From Leptospira ilyithenensis (GTDB lineage Bacteria > Spirochaetota > Leptospiria > Leptospirales > Leptospiraceae): a stretch of 64,000 bases of DNA. The position numbers and the translations under genes are program-made. The stretch is from contig NZ_RQHV01000042.1 of NCBI RefSeq assembly GCF_004771005.1, positions 62,001 to 126,000 of the forward strand, given 5' to 3'. The notes under the pieces are model-generated. The model was not told the DNA's origin and ran no database searches. It saw nothing but the letters and a program-made list of their open reading frames with translations. Below are positions 38,240 through 48,387 of the stretch, one piece after another (position 1 is the first letter of the stretch; the number at the start of each line of letters is the position of its first letter).

Positions 38240-39118
38240 ATGCGTTTTTATATCATACTATTACTACTGATTGCAATTCCAGTTTCTATCTTACAAGCAG
38301 AAGGAGAAACAACTACTGCCGTCACGGCTACCACTACGACGACGACTACAGCAGCAGCGGTGCCTACATCGACAAAGTTCGCTCACCCGATTCAAATCGA
38401 ACCCGTGGCCATTTATACAAAAGTACGTGTCAATGCCATCTATTGGGATAGGAAGTATCTCGGTGCTTATGAAGAAAACAAAAACATAAATATAGAAGGA
38501 GAGTATGCCTTTACAAAATCACTTTCCGTCACTTCCTCCCTAGGTAGAAATCAATATTCTTTTACAGACTCGGAAACGGAAAAGACCTGGGACAGATGGA
38601 ATGCAGGTTTGAAATACGGAAAAGTATGGGACAATGGAACCTCACAGTGGTTAATTGGTGCAGGCCTTCGATTGTATGATAGGAAAAGAAGTGCAGAACT
38701 GAAAGAAAAGGAAAATCCCGAACTATATCTTGTCAGACCGAACATCGGAATGGGGTATAAAAACGGAGCATTCGAAATTATGACGGAACTCCGATTTCAA
38801 ACGGAGACCAATTCCAAATTGAAAGAATCAAACATCCAGGAATTTCGCCGCTATTACCAGTTTGGAATTGCACCTTCTTATGCAGTTTCACCATCACTTC
38901 GGGTTTTCACGGAATTGGAATATAGGGAACCTTTCTCCAAGGATATTGATACAAAAACCAGGTTTTTCAATTTTTATCCGGGAGTATCTTATGCGACTGA
39001 AAAAGCGGGCACTTTCAGCTTATCCTTGTTATTCCCTATTCTTGCCAAAAATGAAAATGCAGTCGATCGGGGAATACGATTCTCTTATATTTATTTCTTC
39101 GATACAACGCGCGAATGA
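38240..39118 (+). CDS. Outer-membrane beta-barrel-like protein with Thr-rich N-terminal tract
   Basis: 292 residues with a signal peptide ending LQAEG. Immediately after it, residues 21-42 are nearly all T/A/V, including a run of seven threonines, encoded by ACN codons. From residue 50 onward alternating strands with aromatic girdles and a repeated Y-x-F pattern indicate a barrel of about 10-12 strands. Family unknown. The stop overlaps the next ATG by 4 bases (ATGA). Placed between an SGNH lipoprotein and TRL lipoproteins. Confidence 0.65.
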   Translation: MRFYIILLLLIAIPVSILQAEGETTTAVTATTTTTTTAAAVPTSTKFAHPIQIEPVAIYTKVRVNAIYWDRKYLGAYEENKNINIEGEYAFTKSLSVTSSLGRNQYSFTDSETEKTWDRWNAGLKYGKVWDNGTSQWLIGAGLRLYDRKRSAELKEKENPELYLVRPNIGMGYKNGAFEIMTELRFQTETNSKLKESNIQEFRRYYQFGIAPSYAVSPSLRVFTELEYREPFSKDIDTKTRFFNFYPGVSYATEKAGTFSLSLLFPILAKNENAVDRGIRFSYIYFFDTTRE

Positions 39119-39429
39119 GATTTTTTCCATTACTACTGTCTATTTTCTTCGTTGGGTGTATTAGCATCCAACAAGGAAATCCTTCTTTGACTTTACTTTA
39201 TAATCGGGGAACAAACGGTTTCGCAGGAACTTCGGTTGCTGCAAAAGATGATTTTGTGATAGGAGAGAGTTGCATTACGTCCTATTTCGGACTATTTTCC
39301 TGGGGAGACGCAAGTGCGGAATCCGCAGCAAGAATGGCAAAATTAAAGGAAATTTATTCCATCAACCATGTTACAAAAACACAGTATCTTTTTTTACAGG
39401 AATTCTGCATTGTCTTACTTGGCAAATGA
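39115..39429 (+). CDS. TRL-like family lipoprotein (copy 3)
   Basis: 104 residues; overlaps the barrel gene by 4 bases. The leader ends FFVGC, cysteine 15. The mature part is divergent from copies 1, 2 and 4 at its N-terminus but keeps the family core: GESC, then SYFGLFSWGDASAESAA, and a C-terminal FLQEFC strand. The stop overlaps the next small gene (AATGA). Function unknown. Confidence 0.72.
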   Translation: MRFFPLLLSIFFVGCISIQQGNPSLTLLYNRGTNGFAGTSVAAKDDFVIGESCITSYFGLFSWGDASAESAARMAKLKEIYSINHVTKTQYLFLQEFCIVLLGK

Positions 39430-39671
39430 ATGAAGATCTAGAAAATCTTAAAGAATTTTCAAAACAGATCAAATCGGGAGAGTTGTACGAAAATCTCCAA
39501 TCCAAACTACTGACTTATCAAAAAAAGAAATCCGGTAGGAAAGACAAATCCATAGAATCTTTTCAGAAAAAAATTGAATCCAAAGAAATTGAAATTCAAA
39601 AGCTAATCGGCGAAATCATTCATTTACAAAATCAACTCTCCTCATTACTTGATAAAGAACTCAATTCTTAA
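39426..39671 (+). CDS. Small coiled-coil protein
   Basis: 81 residues from the ATG at 39426, which overlaps the TGA of TRL copy 3. The sequence is highly charged and helical with heptad spacing from about 35 to 78 (KKIESKEIEIQKLIGEIIHLQNQL). No signal peptide, so cytosolic unless escorted. It is sandwiched between two TRL lipoproteins. The longer frame from 39270 is out of phase with copy 3 and is not coding. Function unknown. Confidence 0.55.
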   Translation: MNEDLENLKEFSKQIKSGELYENLQSKLLTYQKKKSGRKDKSIESFQKKIESKEIEIQKLIGEIIHLQNQLSSLLDKELNS

Positions 39672-39674
39672 GTC

Positions 39675-39998
39675 ATGATTTTTCTCTCTAACTTTCTCAA
39701 ACCTCTGACAGTTCTGATCTTTTTAACACTCGGTCAGAACTGTGCTTCCGTCGGTTACGGACCGCACGGGTTACTATTTACAAATCACTCGATCGGACTT
39801 TACGCCAATCAAATCGATTCCCAAAAGGAAGGCTCTGCCTGTGCTTTTTCAGTCCTGGGGCTTTTAGCCTGGGGAGATGCGAGTATTGGAAAGGCGAGAG
39901 AGAATGGTTTGCTAACTAAAATCAACCTGATCGAACAAAATTCTTTTAGTATTTTGGGAATCTATGCTAAAGTTTGCATTGTAACGAAGGGAAATTAG
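39675..39998 (+). CDS. TRL-like family lipoprotein (copy 4)
   Basis: 107 residues. The leader ends LGQNC, cysteine 23. The mature part matches copies 1 and 2: GYGPHGLLF, H-S-I-G-L-Y, SACAFSVLGLLAWGDASI, and SFSILGIYAKVC. It starts 3 bases after the coiled-coil gene. Function unknown. Confidence 0.78.
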   Translation: MIFLSNFLKPLTVLIFLTLGQNCASVGYGPHGLLFTNHSIGLYANQIDSQKEGSACAFSVLGLLAWGDASIGKARENGLLTKINLIEQNSFSILGIYAKVCIVTKGN

Positions 39999-40022
39999 TC
40001 GTTAAATAGTATAGAGTTCTTC

Positions 40023-40475
40023 ATGTTTTTCAAATCCAAAAAATCTTTAAGCTACTTCCTCCTGTTTGGATCGGTCTTATTTTCCATTCAATGCGGACCT
40101 CCGAAGCCCGAACCTTATCTTTTAGGGTTATTGGCACTTCCTTCGGGAAGTTCTGATACATCCGCCACTTTCAAAGTAGAAACGACAAATCCTGCAAAGG
40201 ACGAGACAGCCGTTCCTACAAATGTAAATATAACGATCACATTTTCCAAGAATGTGGATCAATCCAGCGTTGCCGGAAATATAACTCTCACACAACCTGC
40301 TTCCAATCGAATCACAAGTCTCTCCGCCAGTACAAATAACAAAATAGTCACTCTCAGACCGAACACTACATTCGATCCGCAATCTACTTATACTTTTACT
40401 TTAAAAACGGGAATCAAAGATACTACTGGAACCGCTTTGACCGAAGCTTATACTTTTGGTTTCACTACCCAATAA
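40023..40475 (+). CDS. Lipoprotein with bacterial Ig-like (SbsA-type) domain
   Basis: 150 residues. The leader ends FSIQC, cysteine 25. Residues 50-150 are an Ig-like fold of the Big_5 type: NPAKDETAVPTNVNITITFSKNVD, then VTLRPNTTFDPQSTYTFTLKTGIKDTTG. Such domains are structural parts of surface proteins. Last gene of the cluster that begins at 37368; a terminator follows directly. Confidence 0.8.
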   Translation: MFFKSKKSLSYFLLFGSVLFSIQCGPPKPEPYLLGLLALPSGSSDTSATFKVETTNPAKDETAVPTNVNITITFSKNVDQSSVAGNITLTQPASNRITSLSASTNNKIVTLRPNTTFDPQSTYTFTLKTGIKDTTGTALTEAYTFGFTTQ

Positions 40476-40476
40476 A

Positions 40477-40506
40477 AAAAGCCCGAGTGTTTCCACTCAG
40501 GCTTTT
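40477..40506. terminator. Bidirectional intrinsic terminator
   Basis: Stem AAAAGCCCGAGTG / CACTCAGGCTTTT with loop TTTC and one mismatch, followed by TTTT on the plus strand and flanked by A-rich sequence that gives a U-run on the minus strand. It sits between the convergent Ig-like lipoprotein gene and hppA. Confidence 0.8.
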
Positions 40507-40532
40507 CATACAATCATTCAGTAAGTTTTATC

Positions 40533-42680
40533 TTATTTGAAAAGTTGCAAAATCACTCCGCCTTTCAGAACAAAAAATTCAGCAAACACGAGTGATGTGA
40601 TCGCCATAAGTTTGATCAGAATATTGATGGCAGGTCCGGAAGTATCTTTCAAAGGATCTCCTACCGTATCTCCCACAACTGCAGCTTTGTGCATATCAGA
40701 ACCTTTTCCACCGGCTTTCTTTTCGATGTATTTTTTAGCGTTGTCCCAAGCTCCGCCTGAGTTTGCAGAAGAGATCGCAAGAACCACACCGGAGACAAGA
40801 GCTCCTGCAAGTAATCCTGCAAGAGACTTCACACCGAATAAATAACCTACAACGATCGGGCTAAGTAAAACCAAAAGACCGGGAGGGATCATTTCACGAA
40901 GAGCTGCCGAAGTGGAAATATCCACACATTTTGCATACTCAGGTTTCGCTGTTCCTTCCATAAGTCCTGGAATCTCTTTGAATTGGCGTCTTACTTCCTT
41001 TACCATATCCAAAGCGGCTTTACCTACGGATTTCATTGTCATCGCAGAAAAGATAAACGGCAACATAGCGCCGAACAAAAGACCGCCGAAAACCCAAGGA
41101 TCAAGTAATTCGATTGAGGTAAGATCAACGGCACCTTCGCCTAATTCTTTTGATGCGAGTTGGGTTCTGGTAATGAACGCTGCAAAAAGTGCAAGAGAAG
41201 TAAGCGCAGCAGATCCGATCGCAAATCCTTTTCCTACGGCAGCGGTTGTATTTCCGGCAGCGTCCAGGTTGTCTGTTCTATCACGAACTTCTTTTCCTAA
41301 TTCCGCCATCTCTGCGATACCACCTGCGTTATCGGAAACAGGTCCGTAAGCATCAATTGTCAATCCGATTGCGATTGTGGAAATCATTCCGATCGCAGCA
41401 AGAGCAATCCCGTACATTCCGGCAAGTAAATTGGAGATAACAATCACGATCACTAGCAATACTACCGGAACAACCGAAGAATGGTAACCTAGCGCCAAAC
41501 CGTAAATAATGTTAGTTGCGGCACCCGTCTCGCAGGACTCGACAACTTCTCTGACCGGTTTGTAGGAATGCGAAGTGTAATATTCCGTAACCCAACCGAT
41601 GAGCATTCCCGCAAAAAGTCCTAAAGCTACGGCAGTGAATACATTCCATTTCGTAATCGTCTTTTCAGCGATTTGGAAACTATCTACCATAAACAAGTCC
41701 GTTACAAAATAAAGGGCAACTGCAACGATCGCAGTAGAAATCCAAAGTTGAAGTTTAAGTGCAAATTCTACGTTGCCTGTTTCTTTCACTCTCGCAAAGA
41801 AAGAAGTGATAAGAGAAGCAGGAATCCCGATGGCAAGAATGAGCAACGGATAAAGTAGAGCAGTGTTATTGTCAGCTAACGCAGATGCAGTGGCACCGAT
41901 TACGAGAGCAGCGCAAGTTGCTTCTGCAGCGGAACCGAAAAGGTCGGCACCCATTCCTGCGATATCGCCTACGTTGTCTCCCACGTTGTCCGCAATGGTT
42001 GCAGGGTTACGAGGATCATCTTCGGGAATTCCTTTTTCCACTTTACCTACTAAGTCAGCACCAACATCCGCAGCTTTGGTATAAATACCACCGCCTACAC
42101 GGCCGAAGAGCGCCACTGAGGAGCCACCTAAACCGAAACCTGCAAGAGATTCCATAAGGATATGTTTGGGAACATCCACATTGAAAACTGTAAATAGGAT
42201 AAATAAGGTAACTAACCCTAAAACGGCAAGGCCAACCAAACCGAATCCCATTACCGCACCGGAGTCATAAGCCACCCGGAATGCTTTGGAAAGGGAAGTT
42301 TTTGCAGCTTGCGCAGTTCTAACGTTTCCTTTTGTGGCAATGCTCATTCCCACAAAACCGGAAAGACAGGAAATCAATGCACCACTGACGAAAGCGATTG
42401 ATGTGTAAATTCCTTCGTTGAAATCGGTTTTAGGATTATCCAGAAGAAGGAAAATAAGCACAGTCATGAAACTAATAAAAAGTAAAATGACGCGGTATTC
42501 GCGGAGTAGGAAGGCCATAGCGCCTTCCGAGATGGCCGCCGCTATTTCTTTCAAGCGGTTGTTTTGTTCGACGTTGCCGCCTTCTGCACCGACTTGAATC
42601 CTTACGACTCGTCCAGCGTAGAAAATCGCCGTGGCTATAGAAAGTAAGCCCATGACGATAATGATCAGCTCTGCATTCAT
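40533..42680 (-). CDS. hppA: Membrane-bound pyrophosphatase, K+-dependent type
   Basis: 715 residues, about 16 membrane helices. It couples hydrolysis of pyrophosphate to pumping of H+ or Na+. Catalytic motifs: [25 protein letters not shown] loop near 205-225, DNVGDNVGD near 232, and a C-terminal [20 protein letters not shown] pair. The key position reads GNTTAAVGK: alanine there marks the K+-dependent subfamily, where K+-independent enzymes have lysine. Whether it pumps Na+ or H+ cannot be decided here. GAGGAC precedes the ATG. Confidence 0.94.
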   Translation of the reverse strand: MNAELIIIVMGLLSIATAIFYAGRVVRIQVGAEGGNVEQNNRLKEIAAAISEGAMAFLLREYRVILLFISFMTVLIFLLLDNPKTDFNEGIYTSIAFVSGALISCLSGFVGMSIATKGNVRTAQAAKTSLSKAFRVAYDSGAVMGFGLVGLAVLGLVTLFILFTVFNVDVPKHILMESLAGFGLGGSSVALFGRVGGGIYTKAADVGADLVGKVEKGIPEDDPRNPATIADNVGDNVGDIAGMGADLFGSAAEATCAALVIGATASALADNNTALLYPLLILAIGIPASLITSFFARVKETGNVEFALKLQLWISTAIVAVALYFVTDLFMVDSFQIAEKTITKWNVFTAVALGLFAGMLIGWVTEYYTSHSYKPVREVVESCETGAATNIIYGLALGYHSSVVPVVLLVIVIVISNLLAGMYGIALAAIGMISTIAIGLTIDAYGPVSDNAGGIAEMAELGKEVRDRTDNLDAAGNTTAAVGKGFAIGSAALTSLALFAAFITRTQLASKELGEGAVDLTSIELLDPWVFGGLLFGAMLPFIFSAMTMKSVGKAALDMVKEVRRQFKEIPGLMEGTAKPEYAKCVDISTSAALREMIPPGLLVLLSPIVVGYLFGVKSLAGLLAGALVSGVVLAISSANSGGAWDNAKKYIEKKAGGKGSDMHKAAVVGDTVGDPLKDTSGPAINILIKLMAITSLVFAEFFVLKGGVILQLFK

Positions 42681-42750
42681 GAAGTCCTCTTTTGGATTGA
42701 ATATTTGATTTTCTAAGAAAATTTAGAAGATGACCGATGAGAATCTATAG

Positions 42751-43914
42751 ATGGCATCACGGTCAAGGAGAAAATGGCAGTTAAGGGTTTTGGCTACAAC
42801 TCTATTTCTTTTCTGCGTCAGAATTTGGGCAGAATCCCCTGATCCGGTAAAAGTATTCTATACTTATGACCATCTTTTGCACGTTGCAGAAGAAAAGATC
42901 ACTACTTACACTCCTACAAAGGCATTTAATTTTTTAGCAAAAGCAAAAGAACTCCGTCCCGAGCCGGATTATCGTTATTATAATATTTTAGGCGAAGCAC
43001 ATTCAAAGCTTGGGCAAGAGAACGAAGCTATGGAGGCATTCGAAAAATCCGTAGAATTAAATTCGAATCAGTTTCCTCTGTTTTTAAGAATTTCAGATTA
43101 TTACGAAAACAACAGAAAGCCGGACAGGGCGCTTTCCTTCACGGAAAAATACCTTTTACTCGTTCCGACGGACAAAAATCGGATTTATAAAGCGGCCATA
43201 CTTTCCCGTCGGATCGGAAAAGAAGAATCTTATCAAAAGTATATTAAATTATTAGAAAGTGATACTTCGTTTGCTGCGGAAGGAGATGCACTTCAATCCA
43301 GTTTATCCAAACATATAAAAAATAAAAAATGGAAAGAAGCGGAAGAACTTACAATTCGATACATTCCTTTTTTTCCCCGCACGGAAGGAATGTATGAAAA
43401 CTTAATCCTTTCCAGAAGGGGAAAAAAATCTCCTCTTTTGGAAGAAGCTTATATTTTAGCATGTGTTACTTTCAAAGAAGAAACAAGATACTTTGTAAGA
43501 TACGGAGTTTATCTGCAAGAGAACGGCAGATATTTAGAAGCTCTTTCCGTTTTCAGGCGAGCGTTATTCAACGCTTTAAAATTTGAAACAAAAGGGGATT
43601 GGGATGAAATCTTATTTTTGCTAAGACAAAGTTATGCAAACTTAGGTTGGGAAAAAGAAACATTGGCGATCGATCTTTTGGTAAAAGATATCAAACGAAG
43701 AGAATCATTAAAAGACGAAGAATTGGAAAATCATATCCAAACACATAGAAAGAACAGAGAATATATGCAATTTGCCGTTTACTGGTTCAAAGGCAAAAAC
43801 GAAAACAAAATAAATTTATATCGAGGATTACTTCGGGAAAGGGACCAAGAGAACGAGGTGAGAGAATTTCTATTCGTCATTGGTCCCTTTGCTTTGGAAA
43901 ATTTGGAACTTTAA
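42751..43914 (+). CDS. Exported TPR-repeat protein
   Basis: 387 residues. A basic N-terminus ([10 protein letters not shown]) and hydrophobic stretch form a signal peptide ending near IWAES. TPR repeats are evident at about 45-115 ([29 protein letters not shown]) and again around 240-290. No enzymatic motif. Divergent from hppA across 70 bases; the 3' end overlaps acs by 4 bases. Probably a periplasmic scaffold. Confidence 0.72.
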   Translation: MASRSRRKWQLRVLATTLFLFCVRIWAESPDPVKVFYTYDHLLHVAEEKITTYTPTKAFNFLAKAKELRPEPDYRYYNILGEAHSKLGQENEAMEAFEKSVELNSNQFPLFLRISDYYENNRKPDRALSFTEKYLLLVPTDKNRIYKAAILSRRIGKEESYQKYIKLLESDTSFAAEGDALQSSLSKHIKNKKWKEAEELTIRYIPFFPRTEGMYENLILSRRGKKSPLLEEAYILACVTFKEETRYFVRYGVYLQENGRYLEALSVFRRALFNALKFETKGDWDEILFLLRQSYANLGWEKETLAIDLLVKDIKRRESLKDEELENHIQTHRKNREYMQFAVYWFKGKNENKINLYRGLLRERDQENEVREFLFVIGPFALENLEL

Positions 43915-45878
43915 TTCGTATGGTATTTCTTTTTATCTTCGATTAAAGTTTGTACCACACCAGGATCGGCAAGAGTAGAAATATCACCTAACGAATCAAA
44001 TTCACCACAGGCGATCTTTCTCAATATCCTTCTCATGATTTTACCCGACCTGGTCTTTGGCAATCCTGACGCCCAATGGATCACATCCGGTCTTGCGATT
44101 TTTCCGATCATCTTCTCCACCATTGCAATCAATTCTTTCTTCAAATCGTCGTTTGAATTTACGCCTTGTTTGACCGTAACATAAGCATAGATCGCCTGCC
44201 CTTTGATATCATGAGGAAATCCCACGACTGCGGCTTCCGCAATGGATTTATGTTCTACAATCGCACTCTCCACTTCAGCGGAACCGATTCTATGTCCCGA
44301 AACATTCAACACATCATCGACTCTACCGGTGATGGTAATATATCCGTCTTTGTCCCGATTCGCACCGTCTCCAGTGAAGTAATAACCTTTGAACTGTGAA
44401 AAATACGTATCGTAAAATCTTTTGGAATCTCCGTATACTCCTCTCATGATCGAAGGCCAAGGAGAACTCAAACATAGATTTCCCGAAGTTTCTCCTTTGG
44501 ATGTGATTTCCTTCCCGTCATTATCAACTAATACAGGTTTGATTCCAAAAAAAGGAAGTCCGGCTGATCCCGGTTTTTGCGGAGCAGCTCCCGGCAAAGA
44601 AGTAATCATAATAGATCCTGTTTCCGTTTGCCACCAAGTATCCACAACAGGGCATTCGGATTTTCCGATGTTTTTATAATACCATTCCCATGCTTCGGGA
44701 TTGATCGGTTCCCCTACTGAGCCGAGCAAACGGAGTGATTTCAAAGATCTGGATTGAATCGGTTCCAATCCTTCCCGCATCAATGCACGAATCGCGGTGG
44801 GGGCCGTATAAAATACCGTCACACCGTATTTGTCGATCACATCCCAAAACCTTCCTGCATCAGGATAACTGGGCACACCCTCAAACATGAGTGAGGTGGC
44901 ACCGTTGGAAAGAGGTCCGTAAACAATATAACTATGCCCAGTAATCCAACCTACATCGGCAGTACACCAATATGTGTCTGTTTCCTTATAATCGAAAACC
45001 GTATTGAAAGTAAAATTGGCACCGAGAAGGTAACCGGCAGTGGTATGTAAAACTCCTTTCGGTTTTCCGGTGGAACCGGAAGTGTATAGAATGAAAAGAG
45101 GATCTTCGGCATCCATTTCGGCAGGAGGGCAATAAGCTCTTACGTCTTTGTCCTTCATCAGGAAGTGATACCAATGATCACGTCCTTCCTTCCAATTGAG
45201 ATTGGTTTCATCCCCGGTTCTTCTGACTACGATGACATCGTTGATCTGAACTTTCGTCTCTTCAAGGGCGGCATCTATGTTTTTTTTCAACTCGATCGGT
45301 TTACCTCCCCGGTAACCGCCGTCAGCTGTAATCACCAAACTCGGCTTGCAATCTTCAATTCGGCTCAAAAGTGCTTCGGGAGAAAATCCTCCGAACACAA
45401 CGGAATGAACCGCGCCGATCCTAGTACAAGCCAAAGTGGAGATGGCAAGTTCGGGAATCATAGGAAGATAAATGAGAACCCGGTCCCCTTTTTTGACTTT
45501 TAGATTTATTAGAATATTGGCGAGTTTGTTAACTTCACGATACAGATCGTGATACGTGAGGACTTTCGATTCATCGGGGTTGTCACCCTCCCAAATGATT
45601 GCTGCTTTGTTTTTATGAGGAGAATCCAAATGGCGATCCAAACAATTATAAGATACGTTTAATTTTCCACCTTCAAACCATTTGACTTTTGCGTTTTTAA
45701 AATCATGGCTTAAGACTTTTTTCCATTTTTTAAACCACGTTAGGCGGGTGGCCTGTTCCGCCCAAAATTTTTCAGGTTTTTCGATGGATTGTTTGTATAA
45801 TTTTTTGTAATTTTTTAAATCGATATTTGTCTGTTTAACAAATTCTTTATTTGGTGGAACAACTCTTTCCTTAGCCAT
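43911..45878 (-). CDS. acs: Acetyl-CoA synthetase (acetate-CoA ligase)
   Basis: 655 residues, the family's usual length. Activates acetate with ATP to acetyl-AMP, then transfers it to CoA. Signatures: the AMP-loop [14 protein letters not shown] near residue 268, [12 protein letters not shown] near 505, and [14 protein letters not shown] near 615, whose lysine is the site of regulatory acetylation in other bacteria. GAGAGGGAAGAG precedes the ATG. A 22-bp palindrome lies 48 bases upstream, possibly an operator. folE is 95 bases upstream on the same strand. Confidence 0.96.
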   Translation of the reverse strand: MAKERVVPPNKEFVKQTNIDLKNYKKLYKQSIEKPEKFWAEQATRLTWFKKWKKVLSHDFKNAKVKWFEGGKLNVSYNCLDRHLDSPHKNKAAIIWEGDNPDESKVLTYHDLYREVNKLANILINLKVKKGDRVLIYLPMIPELAISTLACTRIGAVHSVVFGGFSPEALLSRIEDCKPSLVITADGGYRGGKPIELKKNIDAALEETKVQINDVIVVRRTGDETNLNWKEGRDHWYHFLMKDKDVRAYCPPAEMDAEDPLFILYTSGSTGKPKGVLHTTAGYLLGANFTFNTVFDYKETDTYWCTADVGWITGHSYIVYGPLSNGATSLMFEGVPSYPDAGRFWDVIDKYGVTVFYTAPTAIRALMREGLEPIQSRSLKSLRLLGSVGEPINPEAWEWYYKNIGKSECPVVDTWWQTETGSIMITSLPGAAPQKPGSAGLPFFGIKPVLVDNDGKEITSKGETSGNLCLSSPWPSIMRGVYGDSKRFYDTYFSQFKGYYFTGDGANRDKDGYITITGRVDDVLNVSGHRIGSAEVESAIVEHKSIAEAAVVGFPHDIKGQAIYAYVTVKQGVNSNDDLKKELIAMVEKMIGKIARPDVIHWASGLPKTRSGKIMRRILRKIACGEFDSLGDISTLADPGVVQTLIEDKKKYHTN

Positions 45879-45925
45879 CTCTTCCCTCTCAGGGGAAAAT
45901 TAAACAACAAGATCCAAGAGTTGTC

Positions 45926-45947
45926 CAGAAAGTTTCGAAACTTTCTG
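45926..45947. promoter_or_regulatory. 22-bp perfect palindrome upstream of acs
   Basis: Two 11-base arms, CAGAAAGTTTC and GAAACTTTCTG, with no spacer. It lies between the folE stop and the acs start. No T-run follows on the minus strand, so it is more like a protein-binding site than a terminator. The binding protein is unknown. Confidence 0.5.
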
Positions 45948-45973
45948 AATGATAAATGATATCAGACTAAGGT

Positions 45974-46525
45974 CTAGTGCGATCCGGTTCGAATCAAATC
46001 CAGAAATTCGCTTCGAGTAGTAGGATCTGATTTGAAAAGACCTAAAAGACTGGATGTGAACAATTCCGAATTTTGTTTTTCCACACCTCTCATCATCATG
46101 CAAAGATGTTTTGCTTTGATAACAACACCTACACCCAAAGGATCCAAAGTCTCCTGAATCGCTTGTGCAATTTGATCTGTAAGTCTTTCCTGAACCTGAA
46201 GTCTTCGGGCAAACACATCTACAATGCGCGGAATTTTGCTGATTCCTATAATTTTTTTATTCGGGATATAAGCAACATGGGCACGGCCATAAAAGGGAAG
46301 GAGATGATGTTCGCACAGAGAATACATTTCGACGTCCCGGACAAGAACCATGCCTGTGGTATTTTCTTCAAAGATAGCACCGTTGACAAGGGAATCAAGA
46401 TCAGCTTTATAGCCGCTCGTTAGGAATTCATAAGCCTTTTTCACACGGCTTGGAGTTTTGAGAAGTCCTTCCCGATGCGGATCTTCGCCGATTTGTTTGA
46501 TGATTCCCTCGATTAAATCTTCCAT
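45974..46525 (-). CDS. folE: GTP cyclohydrolase I
   Basis: 183 residues from the ATG at 46525, with GGAAAGGGAAA upstream; the frame stays open to 46603 but the family begins here. Converts GTP to 7,8-dihydroneopterin triphosphate for folate, and also feeds queuosine synthesis, so it is functionally linked to queE at 32527. Zinc ligands are visible in CEHHLLPF near residue 75 and LCMMMRG near 147. [15 protein letters not shown] is the conserved N-terminal block. Confidence 0.95.
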   Translation of the reverse strand: MEDLIEGIIKQIGEDPHREGLLKTPSRVKKAYEFLTSGYKADLDSLVNGAIFEENTTGMVLVRDVEMYSLCEHHLLPFYGRAHVAYIPNKKIIGISKIPRIVDVFARRLQVQERLTDQIAQAIQETLDPLGVGVVIKAKHLCMMMRGVEKQNSELFTSSLLGLFKSDPTTRSEFLDLIRTGSH

Positions 46526-46679
46526 TCGTGTTTCCCTTTCCAAGAAATAGTATTGCTTGCCTGCTCTGATTCTAAAATCTGAATTCAGAGAAATTACTAT
46601 CAATTTGACTAGTTTTATTCAGAATTAGATAGGCACATTTCCTTTTTTCAAATTCTTTAGGACATAATCTAATAATACG

Positions 46680-47777
46680 ATGCCTATCAAAGTCGGCTTT
46701 GACGCAAGGATGATTGAAAATTCCGGAATTGGAATTCGCATTCAACATATTTTAAAGTTTTGGCCCCTTTCTGAAAAAGATGCCGAATTACATATATTTG
46801 GTGACCCAAGTCTTCTTTCCAAACACAATCTACCTTCACATTCCAAAATCATTCCTTATACGGCAAAAATATATTCCATCAAAGAATGGTTAGGTCATCC
46901 TTCCATGAAAAAGATGGATATCCTGGACATCCCTCATTTCAACGTTCCGATTTTTTATATAAGAAAATGTATCGTTACCATTCACGATCTGATTCCTTAT
47001 CATTTTAAAACAGCGCACGGTTCTCTCGTCAAAAGGATCTACATTCAATTTATCTTCCGTTGGATCAAGTGGTTTGCCTTTAAGATCATTGCAGTATCCG
47101 AATTTACAAAAAAAGATCTGACCAAGGAATTTCATTACCAAGCCGCACGGGTTTTCGTAATCTACAATGGAATTGATACTGAATTGTTTTCCAAAGGAAA
47201 AGCGGCAGAACTATCTTCCTTTCAAAAGAAATACAAACTACCAAAGGATTATATTTTCACAGTAGGGATCGGAAAGGCGCATAAAAATTTTCCATTCTTA
47301 TTGGAAACATTAGAAGAGATGTGGCAGGACAAATCTTTGAAATTACCTTTGGTGATCGGAGGAATCAGCAAAAAAGTTCCGAACGAACTTTTGGAATTTC
47401 AGAAAAAACATAAAACTCTGATTTATTTTCTTCCTCATTTGCCTTACAATAAACTACCGTTAGCCTATCAGGCTGCAAGATTATTTATTTATCCATCTAT
47501 GTACGAAGGGTTTGGATTTCCTGTTTTGGAAGCGCAAGCTCTGGGAACTCCGGTATTATCTTCTTCTGCAAGCGTTCTGTCAGAAATTTTAAAAGATACA
47601 GCCGAATATTTTGATCCTTCCGATAAAGATGATCTTAAGATCAAACTATCGGAAGTCCTAAAGAATCAGAAAAAACAAAAACAACTTAGCAAACTAGGAG
47701 AAACCAATTCGAAACGGTTTCTCTGGAAAGATGCGATCGAGAATCTAAATTCGTTATACCGATCCGAAATCGAATGA
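46680..47777 (+). CDS. Glycosyltransferase, GT4 family
   Basis: 365 residues. GT-B fold: N-terminal GFDARMIENSGIGIR loop and, in the C-terminal half, the nucleotide-sugar motif YEGFGFPVLEAQALGTPVL near 276, with the two glutamates 7 apart. Similar enzymes transfer mannose or other hexoses to lipid-linked or extracellular polysaccharide. No membrane helix. It stands alone, with folE divergent upstream. Confidence 0.88.
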   Translation: MPIKVGFDARMIENSGIGIRIQHILKFWPLSEKDAELHIFGDPSLLSKHNLPSHSKIIPYTAKIYSIKEWLGHPSMKKMDILDIPHFNVPIFYIRKCIVTIHDLIPYHFKTAHGSLVKRIYIQFIFRWIKWFAFKIIAVSEFTKKDLTKEFHYQAARVFVIYNGIDTELFSKGKAAELSSFQKKYKLPKDYIFTVGIGKAHKNFPFLLETLEEMWQDKSLKLPLVIGGISKKVPNELLEFQKKHKTLIYFLPHLPYNKLPLAYQAARLFIYPSMYEGFGFPVLEAQALGTPVLSSSASVLSEILKDTAEYFDPSDKDDLKIKLSEVLKNQKKQKQLSKLGETNSKRFLWKDAIENLNSLYRSEIE

Positions 47778-47781
47778 CAAG

Positions 47782-48045
47782 TTAGTTTGCGATAATAGGA
47801 TCGGAACTTTGAAAATGAGCGTTCGCTGCAGAAATGAATGTGATTCCTGGTCCGGCGTACGCCCATTCTTTGATTCTTCCCGATATTTGTGGAATTACGA
47901 GAACGATTGCCCCGAAGATTTTTGCGATAGCCAATTCAACTCGAAAATAATCGGGAAAGCCCAAGTGTTTGAAACCCTTCGCTACTTGCGGATTTGCAAA
48001 ATAACCGGAAGCACTGAAAAGCATAAGTGCTGATATGATTCCCAA
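47782..48045 (-). pseudogene. Truncated DoxX-like membrane protein remnant
   Basis: 87 codons from a TTG. The sequence LMLFSASGYF...ANPQVAKGFKHLGFPDYFRVELAIAKIFGAIVL, then KEWAYAGPGITFISAANAHF matches the middle of DoxX-like (DoxX_2) proteins, which usually run to about 120 residues. The N-terminal helix is cut off by a TAA just upstream, and the fourth helix is missing after SDPIIAN. No ribosome binding site is evident. Probably a decaying gene, though a short functional protein cannot be excluded. Confidence 0.55.
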
Positions 48046-48166
48046 TGAATTGAGGAATTAGGGCGCAGATCACAGAAAAAAGTTAAATTCAGCCAATTTC
48101 CCCAAAAAATAGCTTTTATATCGCAAGATTTATCCGAAAAAAAACTTGTCAAGGTACCCCCAAGAA

Positions 48167-48181
48167 CGAGATTGATTCTCA
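48167..48181 (-). promoter_or_regulatory. Fur-like box upstream of bfd
   Basis: On the minus strand the sequence reads TGAGAATCAATCTCG, close to the inverted TGAGAAT-N-ATTCTCA repeat of Fur-type operators (two mismatches in one half). It ends 8 bases before the bfd ATG. Bacterioferritin-associated ferredoxins are commonly induced by iron limitation, which supports the reading. Only sequence similarity is available. Confidence 0.4.
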
Positions 48182-48189
48182 ATAGCACC

Positions 48190-48387
48190 ATGATCAAATG
48201 TCACTGCGCAGAAGTTTTCTTTGAAGAGATCTTAAATGTTGTCAAAGAAACAAATCGCCCTATACTAGAAGTAGCGAAAGAAATGGGAGCTGCCGATACC
48301 TGCACTGCTTGTGTAGGTGACATGCTCCAATTCATTCAAAATGAACTAGAGGGGCTAGAACTTGCAGGACATTCAACTTATAGATAA
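48190..48387 (+). CDS. bfd: Bacterioferritin-associated ferredoxin-like [2Fe-2S] protein
   Basis: 65 residues from the ATG at 48190 (a start at 48172 is open but would include the Fur-like box). The cysteines at 4, 6, 38 and 41 match exactly the C-x-C and C-x-x-C spacing of BFD domains, which hold one [2Fe-2S] cluster and help release iron from bacterioferritin. Its end overlaps the TTG start of the cupin gene. No ferritin gene lies nearby. Confidence 0.8.
   Translation: MIKCHCAEVFFEEILNVVKETNRPILEVAKEMGAADTCTACVGDMLQFIQNELEGLELAGHSTYR

Noticed and set aside
39270..39425. Longer frame for the small coiled-coil protein
   Set aside because: This stretch is out of frame with, and fully inside, TRL copy 3; the ATG at 39426 is coupled to that gene's stop.
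46574..46640. Palindrome TCTGAATTCAGA and a second near-copy of TTCAGAATTAGA between folE and the glycosyltransferase
   Set aside because: Short, AT-rich and without a promoter fit or partner; chance is a good explanation.
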